Positions 1-10,827 of a stretch of DNA of 64,000 nucleotides are shown here, piece by piece. This DNA is from Azolla caroliniana (lineage: Eukaryota; Polypodiophyta). The position numbers and the translations under genes were made by a program. Position 1 is the stretch's first letter. Every line of letters starts with the position of its first letter. The DNA is taken from assembly GCA_043228905.1 (NCBI GenBank), contig JBHGNT010000004.1, positions 25,482,001-25,546,000 of the forward strand. The letters are read 5' to 3'. A model generated the notes under the pieces. It saw only the letters and a program-made list of their open reading frames with translations, ran no database searches and was not told the origin of the DNA.

Positions 1-2
1 GT

Positions 3-3001
3 TTAGCTGAGAATGTAAGTAATGCGACTACCATCATAGAGAGAAAGGTTGTAGACTATTTCAATGTTCAAACCAAGCACATCAGCAATGAAGAAAAGAA
101 GGTAGTACTTTATGGAATATGTAATGATCCATCGATAAAGGACTTAGTTGATTGTGATGGTCTTAATGCAAACATATCATCTGTTTTAGTAAATAATCTT
201 CGTAATAGTTTCGTATCCATGAGCAGGTCAAAAGATGATCTTGTCTTAAAAAGGTCTAGTCTAATGATGTTACTTAATAGTGATGTTGACGATATAAACA
301 TCAGTGAGCTATCTAAGGTAATTGGTGTTAGTAGAAAAACAGTGTACAATACAATGAACCGTATAATTTCCTTGGGTGAAGGAACTACAAGATGTAAGCC
401 AATGACACCCATAACATTTGAAATCAAGGATGTAATCACAATGTTTTGGACTAATGAGAGTAGGGTTTCACCCAATAAAAAGGATTTATGCAGGAAACAT
501 GTTGGAAGAAATCAATACGAGGAGCATCCCATTCATCTTCTTGATGTACCTCAGGTATTTACATTTATCTCAACATTTGTTTTGACTCTACACGGAAAGT
601 TAATTAGCTCAGTTAGCAAAAAAGCTAATTAGCTTATCAGTTACATTTACCTCAGTTAGCTACTAGGATAGCTACTACATAGGTAATTGGCTACTCTCAA
701 TAGCTACTACCATGATAGCTAATTAGCTATTCTCAATAGCTAATTTAGTTACTACCAGATAATTAGCTACCAAAATAGCTAACTAGCTACCAGGACAACT
801 AATTAGCTACTAGGAAAGCTAATTAGCTACTAGGACAGCTAATTAGCCACCATGATAGCTAATTAGCTACTAGACTAGCTAATTAGCTACCATGATAGCT
901 AATTAACTACTAGGACAGCTAATTAGCTACAATGACAGCTAATTAGCTACTAGGACAACTAATTAGCTACCATGACAACTAATTAGTTACCAGAATAGCT
1001 AATTAGCTACTAGAATAGCTAATTAGCTACCATGATAGCTAATTAGCTACTAGGATATCTAATTAGCTACTAGGATAGCTAATTAGCTACCATGATAGCT
1101 AATTAGCTACTAGGATAGTTAGCTAGTTATGAGAATAACTAATTCCCCTTTATTACGCAGGTCGATTTATTTATTAGGTTCAAACGAATGCATCCAAATA
1201 TCAAAGTTCAACCACAAACATTCGAGTCTCTTAAGCCACACTTTGTGAGACGCTTAAAGGATCGATACACATGTTGTTGCATTTACCATGTACAGATGGG
1301 TTTTCTGAAGGACTCTATTAATCTACTGCGTCACCATAACGCATCCCTAACTAATACAGTTTGCACATGTGGGTGCCCAATCTGTCGATCAAGCCCGCAA
1401 GAGGAGTGTAAATCATCTAAGCACGTTATCTCTTCCATGAGTTATTTATTAGATTCAATATTGTGTCCGAGAGAAACTGACGCTATCTTCCATATTCATA
1501 AATGTGTCATGGGTTTATGTCAAGATTGTGGCCCTACTAGATTTAGGTGGTGTCCAAATGAATTGAGTAGTGAAATATTGATCTTTGTGAAGTTATTTGA
1601 GTTAGTGAACACCAATTTCGAAGGAAAGGTGTGTAAAAGAAAGGTCTAGTTCGGAAGATGCTTAAACCAAGGGATTTGGTGTCTCTGTTTGTAGTATCTC
1701 TAGGAAAGTTCATTAAACACAACTTCATTTATTCATGGCAAGCCCATCAATTTAAGACTTGCATATCTGATTTCCCAAATGATGTAGTAGTCTCAGTAGT
1801 AGATTTCGCAGAGAATTATACTTTCAAGCAGCAGAATGAAATTCAATCTATGCATTGGTGTTCAGTTCAGGTAACCATTTTTGTGCACATAACATATTTT
1901 CGAGTTTCAGGTGATGTTAAAAAAGTAATTCATTTCTTTATTTCTGATGATAAGAAGCATGATACCTTGTTCGTCCAACACTGTTTTAAGTTACATTGGC
2001 AGTGGTTATTAGCTCAATGTTTGGAGCTTACTCAACATTGGGTCTAGTCTGACGAAGTTGCGTCACAATTCAAGGCTCGACATCCATTTTATTTCGTGGG
2101 GAGGTATCCTGCTATAACAGGTTTGGAGATGAGATGGATTTTTTTTGGGTCTAACCATGGTAAAGGTGAACATGATGGTGCAAGGGCTGTTATAAAGCGG
2201 GCACTTACCCATGAACAACTAAAGACAGATGGTGTGCACATGAATTGTGCATCACATGTAGTTGAATTTTTAAGAACAAATATGTCAACGAGTGCAACAG
2301 GTGTTTATTCCTGGCAAGTCCGAGATATCAAACGTGAATTTTGGGAAGTGAAGATAGATGAAGTAAATAGGGAGAAGACCTGGGAGTGCCAAGGAATTCC
2401 CGAATTGCGATCTTTGCATGTTGTTCGTGGTTATTCCAGGTTGGATGGTCATTGTATTGTGGTTAGAGAATTGACTTATTTTTGCTTCCATTGTGTGCAG
2501 GGAAATTGGAGATATTGTCTAAACAAAGCATACATTCAGAATTGGGAGTATCACACTCTGAATGATAAGGAAGCAGTTGATGGAGAAACAGGGCAGAATG
2601 CTGACTTCACATATGAGGGACTTGGAGATACTTTGAGTGATGTCCTGAACGTTGGGGATAACTTCGCTGTAAATGTTGAAGAAGGCAATTCAGAGGGTGC
2701 TGATTTCTATATATTGAAGTGCATGGTTAGTAAACAGTGTGCAAGGCAGAATATTGTATATGCATGGGGAAATTTTGTATCTGCCGGGACATTCTACATC
2801 GAAGGCATTTTTTATGCAAAACTAGATGACTACGAATATGTGTACAGGCTGTTAGAAGACAAACCAGCGGCGTACATGTACTCTCATTTGGTTAGGTGCA
2901 TCAACGTCCCAATGTCAAAATACAATAGCTGCTCAGGTTTATACACTGTTGGTGCTGATGTGTATGAATGTATTTACAATAGTATGCCATGGAATTTGTA
3001 G
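3..3001 (+). pseudogene. DDE-type transposase-like gene, two exons, broken
   Basis: Exon 1 is open from the window edge to 554 (CAG|GTATTT) and exon 2 starts at 1161 (ACGCAG|GTCGAT); both are phase 0 and frames agree. Exon 1 carries a helix-turn-helix-like stretch (NISELSKVIGVSRKTVYN). Exon 2 has a Cys-rich segment (CTCGCPIC near 1360, CVMGLCQDCG near 1505), then motifs of an RNase H-fold transposase: VVDFAENYTF (near 1797), FFISDDKKHDTLFVQHCF (near 1940), SDEVASQFKARHPFYF (2048) and HGKGEHDGARAVIKRA (near 2158). A C-terminal Cys block (YFCFHCVQGNWRYCLNK, near 2480) follows. I recall this motif set from widespread eukaryotic transposase-like proteins but cannot name the superfamily. A frame change near 1640-1657 and an in-frame TAG at 2045-2047, where Trp is expected, make it non-functional. 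The ORF starting with GTG at 2096 is only a continuation. Confidence 0.7.
555..1160 (+). repeat. Intron filled with 20-bp palindrome-bearing tandem repeat
   Basis: Between the splice sites at 555 (GTATTT) and 1160 (CAG) the intron is almost wholly a tandem array. From about 700 to 1125 the period is 20 bp, of the form AGCTAATTAGCTAC followed by YADGAY. I counted about 12 exact AGCTAATTAGCT copies and roughly as many one-base variants. The remaining bases (590-700) are degenerate units. The array lies inside a phase-0 intron, so it does not break the reading frame. Confidence 0.85.
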
Positions 3002-3460
3002 CTACAAGTAGCAATTACCATGTTCTCTTGTAAAACAAACATGTATTTCGCAAAAACAGTTAAATAAATTCGTTTGAGAATCAATTTCTTGTATATAGTC
3101 TGCTTTTTGTGCTTCTTTCTCAATAAAATCATGTCTTTTTTGTTAAGTTTTAAGTTATAAGTTATAGCGAAATAGTCATCAGTAGCTAATTAGCTGTACA
3201 AATGCAACTAATTAGCTGTCAATAGCTAAATAGTCATCAATAGCATGAAATCAACAAACTGCAACATATTCCTCAAATTACACAGTAGATAAGTACAGTG
3301 GGAACAAGTAATTAAATTCTTCATTGAATAATGTCATCTCTTTACATATTTATAAATTACCATTGGAAATGTCTACAAATCTCCTATAAACAGCTAAGCT
3401 CTTGCTAGTCAGTGGAACGAGTCTACATATATTATCCGCATATCGAGCTTGGTATGGAGT
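3002..3460. other. Spacer between the two convergent transposon genes
   Basis: This AT-rich spacer separates the 3' ends of the plus and minus genes. It contains an AATAAA signal at about 3121 for the plus gene and a small cluster of degenerate AGCTAATTAGCTG motifs at 3183-3230. I see no ORF of note. Confidence 0.5.
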
Positions 3461-5129
3461 CTACAACCATGCACCTAGTTGGTAGCTCACTGTTTGCACC
3501 AGGTACTGTTCAGGCATTTCCTCGGGTAGAATGAGACAGCATCTCCGAATATTGAAGTAGTGCCGGAAATGTTCTGTATCCAAAATCAATGTGTTGTCGG
3601 CATTATATTCAGGCCAAGTAGCCCAAAAATCAGAAAGTCTTTGGAATCTTGCAGCTTCCATTTGCTCACAATTTTCTCATGCCCATTGACCTTTAAAACG
3701 ACTTCGCCATTTTGGGAAGAATCTTGCTAAACACTTCCACACATCTAATTTTGGTTTTTCACTCCAAATAAACAAATCAAAGTATTGCACAGCCCACTCT
3801 AGAAACTTATTCGCATCCCTCCTTGGTTGCATATATCTCACACTCATCAAGACTTTATCAAGCTCCAAGATCAAGGCTCTTCTTTCGACTTCTAGTGGTT
3901 TAGGTTTCCATTCCTGAAACTAAGCCGCTATTACACCATTTTCTGGTAGGACACGATCAATCTCAATCAATTCAGGTTCGGCCGACACAACTGGTGTCCT
4001 TTTCCTCTTCAAACCCCTAGTCGACTGTGTTGGGCCTAACTTCACATTCTGGTTCTCTTGTTTTGTCGACTTAGTTATCAATCCTTGGATTACCTCAGTG
4101 CATGTAGCTACTAATCTGCTCGATATCAGTCCACTGGTATCACATGTTGCATCTACCTGCAACACCAAGTCATCCATGCAACATGCTGCATCTACCTACA
4201 ACACCAAGTCATCCGTGCAACATGCTTGATCAACTTGTGTGACCAGATCACTTGTGTCAGTTGCTACATCTACTTTCAAGATGGGGCCCTTTAAACACAT
4301 TGCAACATCAACAGTATCCACACTGCCATTGGCCTTACGAGCAATAGAATCAAACCCTTTAGACTCTGCAACATCAGAAAACACCAACATATTCACACTC
4401 ACAAAGTAACTAACAATCTCACAAAACAACATCCTGAACATCAAAGAGTTTCAGTCATAGAACAACACTCTTCAAATTATCTTGGAAAAACATCATAGAG
4501 TTCCATTACATAATGTGGATCAAGTAACAACCAATCTGAGGTTTCACTTGTCCAACAGGATATGAAAACTTCATAAAACCCTAGCAAAATCCCTAAGCTA
4601 ACAATCATATCCAACTAAACAGTATTTCGCTCCACTACGTCTGGGCCCCTTGACCGAGTAACTGGTCTTGTTCTCGATCATGGCCCCTTCTTCAGCCTTT
4701 TTCTGGTCGGTTCCCCATTTAGCCTTGCTTCTTTCGCCCAATGCGCAAGTGTGTCCTCCTCCGACAACCTTCCCATCGCCTCAGCAGCTAATTGCACATC
4801 AGCTGTTTCTTGAACTAGCTTTTCAAGTACAGAGGGATCTGTTTGGACATTTTCAGTAGTTGGGCTCGGTGGGGTGGAATCAAGGTCTTGAGATTCGAAG
4901 AAATGTTGCATCAAGTGTTCATAAACACTGTTGTTGTGAACCTCAGTTTTACATGTTGTTTCCTGGACTATTTCATGGCATTTCACATCGTTGCCTAATT
5001 CAGTACACTGTTCCAAAAGAATAGGGTGGAGCTGATCTAAAGGAGATGTGATAGCAAGACTCTTACTTTCAGCCACGTTGGCAGCAGTATCCTCATCTGT
5101 TGCAGCGTCATCAGCACCAGACACATCAT

Positions 5130-6228
5130 GTGTCGTCCTTAATCCATAAGATTCTACAATAACATGGCAGCTATTTAGGATAGCTAATTAGCTACTTTAC
5201 TAAACTATGGTAGAAGCTACGATAGCTAATTAGCTAGTACGATAGCTAATTAGCTACTTTACTCAACTATGGTAGTAGCTAGGATAGCTAATTAGCTACT
5301 TTACTAACTATGGTAGTAGCTAGGATAGCTAATTAGCTACTTTACTCAACTATGGTAGTAGCTAGGATAGCTAATTAGCTACTTTACTCAACTATGGTAG
5401 TAGCTAGGATAGCTAATTAGCTACTTTTCTCAACCATGGTAATAGCTAGGATAGCTAATTAGCTACTTTTCTCAACCATGGTAATAGCTAGGATAGCTAA
5501 TTAGCTACTGTACACAACTATGGCAGTAGCTAATTAGCTAGTAGGATAGCTAATTAGCTACAATGATAGCTAATTAGCTACTTTCTCAACTATGTAGTAG
5601 CTAGGATAGCTTATTAGCTACTAGGATAGCTAATTAGCTGCCAGTAGCTAATTAGCTACTAGGATAGCTTATTAGCTACTTTACACAACTATGGTAGTAG
5701 CTAATTAGCTAGTACGATAGCTAATTAGCTACAATGATACCTAATGAGCTACTTTCTCAACTATGTAGTAGCTAGGATAGCTTATTAGCTACTAGGATAG
5801 CTAATTAGCTGCCAATAGCTAATTAGCTACTAGGATAGCTTATTAGCTACTTTACACAACTATGGCAGAAACTAATTAGCTACTAGGATAGCTAATTAGC
5901 TAGTAGCTCATTAGCTGCCAGTAGCTAATTAGCTAGTAGGATAGCTAATTAGCTACTTTACACAACTATGGTACTAGTTAATTAGCTATGAGTAGCTAAC
6001 TAGCTGCCAGTAGGATAGGTAATTAGCTAGTAGCTAACTAGCTGCCACTTAGCTAATTAACTACTGTAGTAAACTATGGCAGTAGCTAATTAGCTAATAG
6101 GATAGCTATTAGCTGCTTTAATCAACTATGGTAGTAGCTAATTAGCTACAACGATAGCAGCAAAATAGTTTCCATACTTTTTACGGCTTAGCTAATTAGA
6201 AAAGACTAAGCTTATTAGCTACAGTATG
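5130..6228. repeat. Higher-order AGCTAATTAGCT array in the minus-gene intron
   Basis: Between the GTATAC donor near 6229 (minus) and the coding piece ending near 5124 lies about 1.1 kb of tandem DNA. From 5200 to 5500 the period is about 42 bp: one AGCTAATTAGCTACTTT palindrome block plus a spacer reading roughly ACTCAACTATGGTAGTAGCT. Further on, 20-bp units like those at 700-1125 are mixed in. The family is the same as in the plus-gene intron but the unit organisation differs. Confidence 0.8.
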
Positions 6229-7565
6229 GTATACCTGTTAGTTTTCTCCACTCATTTGGTAGAGTTGTATTGCAATCTCCCAAACAAAATGCAGCAATTC
6301 GACAGGCATGTTGAAAACAAAGCAGATGATATGTGTGGTTGCATGGTTGTAGGTGAACCAACAAAGACACGGTTTTGTCCTCCACACCTAACCCGCAAGC
6401 GATGCAACGTGCTTGAACTATCAATAAATCATTTTCTGGTTCTCCTTCATTTGGTAAGGGAGCAAGAATGTTCAGGTCCAAATCCTATGTGGTCCTTACC
6501 ATTCCCTCCACAAAATGTAGCTGCTTCTTAAGGCAGCTAACTACCTGTTCTTGATGAATGTATTGTTCCTTCAACGCAACAGAGAAATTTATCAATTAAT
6601 TATTCCTGTCTGAGAAAGATACACCAACTTTGCTCAGGAATCGTTAACTTACTTGAAGCTTTTCCAAATTGTAATCTGCAACAGTATTTACACTTAAAAG
6701 GTCCAGGTTCATTGAAAGAACCTGGATCTCTATTTGCAATTGTATTTTACGCTGCGGATCCAATGGCCCCTCTAATTCAAGCTCCTGTTGCGCAACCTAT
6801 TCCAGATAATGCTTGATTAGCACATTTTACCCTTAAAGTTATTTATAACACAATCACATACCAGCAAAACAATAGTTACCTTAATCTTATTTCTAATCGT
6901 TGTAACAACGGAAGTAACTTTGCTCTCCATTGCAGAAGCCATTGTGGCTTTCTCTAAATCAGTCTTAAAAAATGCCAATGTCTCACAGGCTTCATGGACA
7001 TTTTTTAGCATATAGCTAACCAATGTCTCACCTGTATCATCGACATTGGCTTTCCTTGGGTGTCGGTGTGGTGTATGCCCTCGGTTTTGCTGGGAGTCGG
7101 CAGTTGCATCAACAGCTGCCATGCTCCAAAATTTGTCTATTTTTTGTGCCAAGGTCCCCATCTTTCGGCATCTTTTTACCGATGCCTCACCATAGACTGC
7201 CCAAGCTACCCTATACATTTCAGGGTCTCTGGATTCCTTCGTTGTTTTGCAGTACTCATATGCAAATGCTCTAGCAAATGAAACTGACAACTCATTGTTG
7301 AATGGGATCTCCTGATGAACTTTCTGGTGTAGCCTCATGCAGTCATCGTACAAGTCGGCTCGTACATGCTTCAGCTTGACCTTGCCTTTGACTCTAGGCA
7401 CTGTATATACTGTCATCCAGTCTACATCACTGATCAATTTATCACTTAGGACAGCAGGGTCAACACCCTCGAGTGACAGACCATAGGTGTTGTGGAAGTC
7501 CTCCTTTGTCTCGCAAAATTTTGCGAAGTTTAGCACTCTCGGATATGGAGGAACGAGCCATCTGA

Positions 7566-8160
7566 AATATCATTTTAGAAATCAGAAATAGTGCAAAATC
7601 AGAATATGTCAGAATTAGAAACCCCAATCAACAACAACAGAAATAGTGCAAAATCTTTAACTTAGCAAATCAAAAACCCTAATCATAATTTGTATTCAGA
7701 AATTTGAAATCAGAAACCCTAATCAAAATCTGTAATCAGAAGTTTGAAATCAGAAACCCTAATCAAAATCTGTAATCAGAAGTTTGTAACCATAAACCCT
7801 ATTCAGAAATTCTAATCAGAAATTTATAATCAAAAACCCTAATCAGAAATTTCAATCAGAAGCCCTAATAAAAAATTTCAATCACAAACCCTAATAAAAA
7901 ATTCTAAACAGAAATTTATAAACAAAAACCCTATTCAGAAATTCTAATCTATAATCAAAATTTGTAACCAGAAACCCTATTCAGAAATTCTAATCAGAAA
8001 TTTATAATCAAAAACCCTAATCAGAAATTTCAATCAGACACCCTAATCAGAAATTTCAATCACAAACCCTAATCAGAAATTCTAATTAGAAATTTATAAA
8101 CAAAAACCCTAATCAGAAATTTCAATCAGAAACCCCAATCATCACTAAAGACAGGATTAA
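7566..8160. repeat. Telomere-like AACCCTAATCAGAAATT tandem array
   Basis: Some twenty imperfect units of about 20-24 bp, each with an A-A-C-C-C-T-A-A-T core followed by CAGAAATT or similar, fill the stretch upstream of the 6880-7561 exon. The core resembles the plant telomere repeat (CCCTAAA), but the units are longer and only partly telomeric. It lies between a GTGTGT donor near 8187 and the TTTCAG acceptor at 7562, so it is probably another repeat-filled intron. Confidence 0.7.
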
Positions 8161-8240
8161 ACACAAGAAAAGTAATATAAACACACCTGCTCCTACTCCC
8201 TTATCTGCGAGACATCCTTGTATGGGACTCCAAGGACTTC

Positions 8241-8694
8241 GCCCTATTCGATTTTGGGGAAATATGAATCGGCACCAAAGTTCAGACAGTAGTCAAAAAG
8301 AAAAAACAAATGTTTGGGGTTTCTGTAACTAAAACATACCTGGACGATGATCGAGCGGGTTCTGTGTTGTAGCTCTCAATCTGCAATGTCGATTTTCTGC
8401 TGATGTGGGAGGTACGTCTGCGTTCGTGCTCTGAGTACTCCATCTACGTTCAAAATCAAACTTAGGCTAAACAGGCAATTGATGACATTGAAGTCGACCT
8501 TAGATGATGGTGTTATTCCCCAAGTTCCACTACGTCTGAAACAGAAGTTCAAATATTTGAGTTTTTTCATAAATTAGTTTTTCAAATATTTGATTTTCCC
8601 ACAAAAAAGACTAGCTAAATAAATAGCTAATTAGCTATGGCCATTTTAGTAGCTAATTAGCTATAATAGTGTTTCCACTCGCATGCTTTTACCC
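8241..8694. other. Right end of the palindrome transposon and junction with gypsy element 1
   Basis: No gene can be supported. Two clusters of AGCTAATTAGCTAT sit at 8606-8665. After 8694 the sequence switches abruptly to the gypsy LTR (AGGTACAAGTCGCC), matching the distal LTR from its base 98 onward. Confidence 0.5.
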
Positions 8695-9098
8695 AGGTAC
8701 AAGTCGCCTGAGGCGAAATCCTAAGTAGCACGCATTCAGTAGGGAGAGAATCGAGGCGTATCCCTGTCCGAGAGGACAGGGAATAAACATGATGTGACGG
8801 ATGGTAACAATCTCTCTCCTTAGGCTATAAAAGAGAGGGAGAGGTATGGGAAAGATATCGCGTTTTAGCAGAGGACGAATTGTTGCTGGATAGGGACCAA
8901 GCCCTTCTCCTATCCTCTGTTCCCCCTTTAATTGTTCTGTGCAGGTTTTGGGAGGCTGACTCTTCTCCGCGGGACGCCCGAGTGCTACCGGCAGAGTCTC
9001 CATCTCGCGTTCTGTTTGTGTGTGTGTGTGTGCGTGTGTGTGTGTGTGCGTAGGCGTCGGAGCCAGTCACTCGCCAGCTTGCTGGTTGTAACACCTTG

Positions 9099-9129
<31 letters not shown>

Positions 9130-9314
9130 CGTAAACATTCGTTCTGTCTCCATCTGGCGTTCTGTAGCTAATTGCAATTCCTGTGATTTTGTGGGTCTGT
9201 GCGCGCGTGAATTGTATCGCAAGAGTCCTTCCCCTCCCTTCATTCGGTTATTTCTCGGTCCGAGGCCCCAATGGTCCCACCTCGTTCTCCACGCACACGC
9301 ATAACATCGTGACA
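8695..9314 (+). repeat. 5' LTR of gypsy element 1, truncated
   Basis: It matches 18912-19515 closely, including the GCTATAAAA region near 8826, the GT tract at 9014-9050 and the TA tract at about 9102-9129. It ends ...CGTGACA. The first 97 bases of the LTR, present in the distal copy (18815-18911, starting TGTCGTGG), are missing. Confidence 0.9.
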
Positions 9315-9976
9315 TATTTGGTGAACCCAACATGAAACAAGCGGCAGAGGAATAGAAAAATGAGAGGGTCGGATATTGCAAAAGCCATGGCTTCGGCTGT
9401 GGATCGGATAGTGAGTGCGCGCGAAGGCACAGGTGCCCTCGATAGGGCTATTGAAGCGGTCGTGGGCATGATAGGCCGGTTCAGTGGGAAGGACGCCACG
9501 AGCTATTTGGAGGCCTACCGAGCCGAAATGGTGATGAGGGACATCCCAGAGGATAGGCGACTGGCCGGATTCCCTCGGGTGGCGATGTCGGGCATCCACG
9601 CGGAGGTGCTTGAGGTACGGGCTGAGAGTCGGACCTAGGAAGAGTTTGAAGGTTGGCTCCTTGAGAAATACGGGCTTGATGACGCGCTTCGGCTGTCGAA
9701 GCGGGACTTCATGGAATGGGTGGAGACCCCCGAAAAAGGGAGGAACGCGTCGGTGCTCCTTCGGGAGTTTGAAGAGCGCTTCGCACGACTTTCGGCGATG
9801 GACCGGACCGTGTTGGACACGAGTCGTGTCCTATTGTTCGTTAAATCGGTGGACGCAAGGGACCGGGAGCAAGTGGGCTTCCTACTGGAGACCGATGACG
9901 GCCTAACCACCGACTCGGCCATGGTAAAGAGAGTCTGCGACCGTTTTGACAAACGGTGTGAGTGGGTCGATAAAGG

Positions 9977-10386
9977 TGTTACCGGCCGGCAAGGAGTCCA
10001 AAATACGGAATTAATTAGATGGTTGTAAATGAGCATAGTGTGGACGGACGGACTGGAAACGGTATGCCGTTCCAGATCCGGACGGATCCCGAATAGGTGC
10101 GAGAGACACCGTTTTGTAATACGGGCCGGAAACCTATTTAAAGGCCCGGACCCCATTGTAATGACAGCGGATAATTAATAGAGCTTATGATGTTTGTATT
10201 TCTGTCTTGATTTCCGTTCTGTAATTACTGTTATATCTTACGCGTGTAATTAACCAAAGCAATCTAATCGTGTAACCTACGTAAGTCGGTGTAATCGTTG
10301 AATCTTAATCCTATGCCGTAATCACCCTTTGGTGAAGTGTCTCCGTGACACCTTGTGTTAGGCCTTGTCCGGCTAAGAGAATAACA
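9977..10386 (+). repeat. 5' LTR of nested element
   Basis: A 410-bp LTR with TGTTA...TAACA ends. A promoter-like TATTTAAAG lies near 10135. It is nearly identical to 13332-13741. Confidence 0.92.
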
Positions 10387-10437
10387 CAGTTTTGGCGACC
10401 ACGATTCCTGCTTACTCGCAGCGAACGACGGTAATGG

Positions 10438-10827
10438 ATGACTAGACCAACGCACGACTTGGTTACAGACCGAGCTCGACGCATCGCCGAACGGCAAAGA
10501 CGGCGTGAGACTTTCCAGCAAGCAGCGCAGGAAATTCGCTCGGATCGTTCGTTCTCCAACGAGATCCGGAGAGTCGCGGAGGAATCTCTCCGGTTACGGC
10601 AAACTCGCAACCAGGACGACGGAAGCAGTCTAAGTAGTCTCCGGGAAACCGAACGACTCCTGGAGGCGCTGGCAAAACGGACTGGAGGGGTTCTTGGCCA
10701 TCATGGAGGCACCGCCGCACAGAGAAGCAGACCGGGTCATCAAGGAGCTCGCCACAGAGGTCATCACCGAGGAAGCGATCCGCGCGCTAACAGGCCTTCC
10801 GGAGGGAGGAATCTTTCAGATCGATAA
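10438..10827 (+). CDS. Nested element ORF A, basic helical protein
   Basis: It starts at ATG 10438 about 50 bp after the 5' LTR and encodes an Arg/Glu-rich helical segment (MTRPTHDLVTDRARRIAERQ...) for roughly the first 85 residues. Past about 10690 the protein becomes low-complexity and the plausible coding frame switches to that of ORF B, one base on (+1). ORF A could be the N-terminus of the ORF B protein, joined by frameshifting or a small indel, or a separate small protein. No family is recognised. Confidence 0.5.
   Translation: MTRPTHDLVTDRARRIAERQRRRETFQQAAQEIRSDRSFSNEIRRVAEESLRLRQTRNQDDGSSLSSLRETERLLEALAKRTGGVLGHHGGTAAQRSRPGHQGARHRGHHRGSDPRANRPSGGRNLSDR

Larger units (their letters stand above)
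3461..8240 (-). pseudogene. Second transposon gene: coiled-coil plus Cys/His (RING-like) protein, multi-exon
   Basis: Coding pieces follow one another on minus. An exon at 6880-7561 (acceptor TTTCAG, donor GTAACT, 227 codons plus one base) begins RWLVPPYPRV and ends in a helical segment. An exon at 6653-6796 (48 codons, donor GTAAGT) is rich in Leu/Gln/Glu and looks coiled-coil. The next piece, about 6580-6230, continues the coil (LKEQYIHQEQ) and then has a Cys/His cluster, CIACG with PCNHTYHLLCF, resembling a RING finger; it is interrupted by TAG at 6487-6485. Acidic, low-complexity coding pieces lie at 5124-4678, 4444-3920 and 3874-3461. A possible first exon ends at a GTGTGT donor near 8187. 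I do not recognise the protein. By position it is an accessory gene of the transposon. Confidence 0.5.
1..8665. mobile_element. Large decayed DNA transposon with palindromic AGCTAATTAGCT arrays
   Basis: The stretch holds two convergent genes: a transposase-like gene on plus (to 3001) and a coiled-coil/RING-like gene on minus (about 8570 to 3461). The same 12-bp perfect palindrome AGCTAATTAGCT recurs in three places: the plus-gene intron (about 610-1140), a minus-gene intron (about 5170-6200), and sparsely between the genes (3183-3230) and at the right edge (8606-8665). The motif is not seen in the rest of the window. Sharing of one private motif by both genes and the right edge suggests a single element whose left end lies outside the window. 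Its right end is near 8665, next to a truncated gypsy LTR. No target-site duplication can be read, because the left end is missing. Confidence 0.6.

Noticed and set aside
219-632. Separate small gene starting at ATG 219
   Set aside because: The frame is open upstream to the window edge and the bases after 554 are intron; it is exon 1 of the transposase gene.
555-1160. CRISPR array
   Set aside because: The spaced palindromes have a constant short period with no unique spacers and lie in a spliced plant-type gene.
7566-8160. True chromosome-end telomere
   Set aside because: Units are degenerate, 20-24 bp, and flanked on both sides by coding exons and other sequence.
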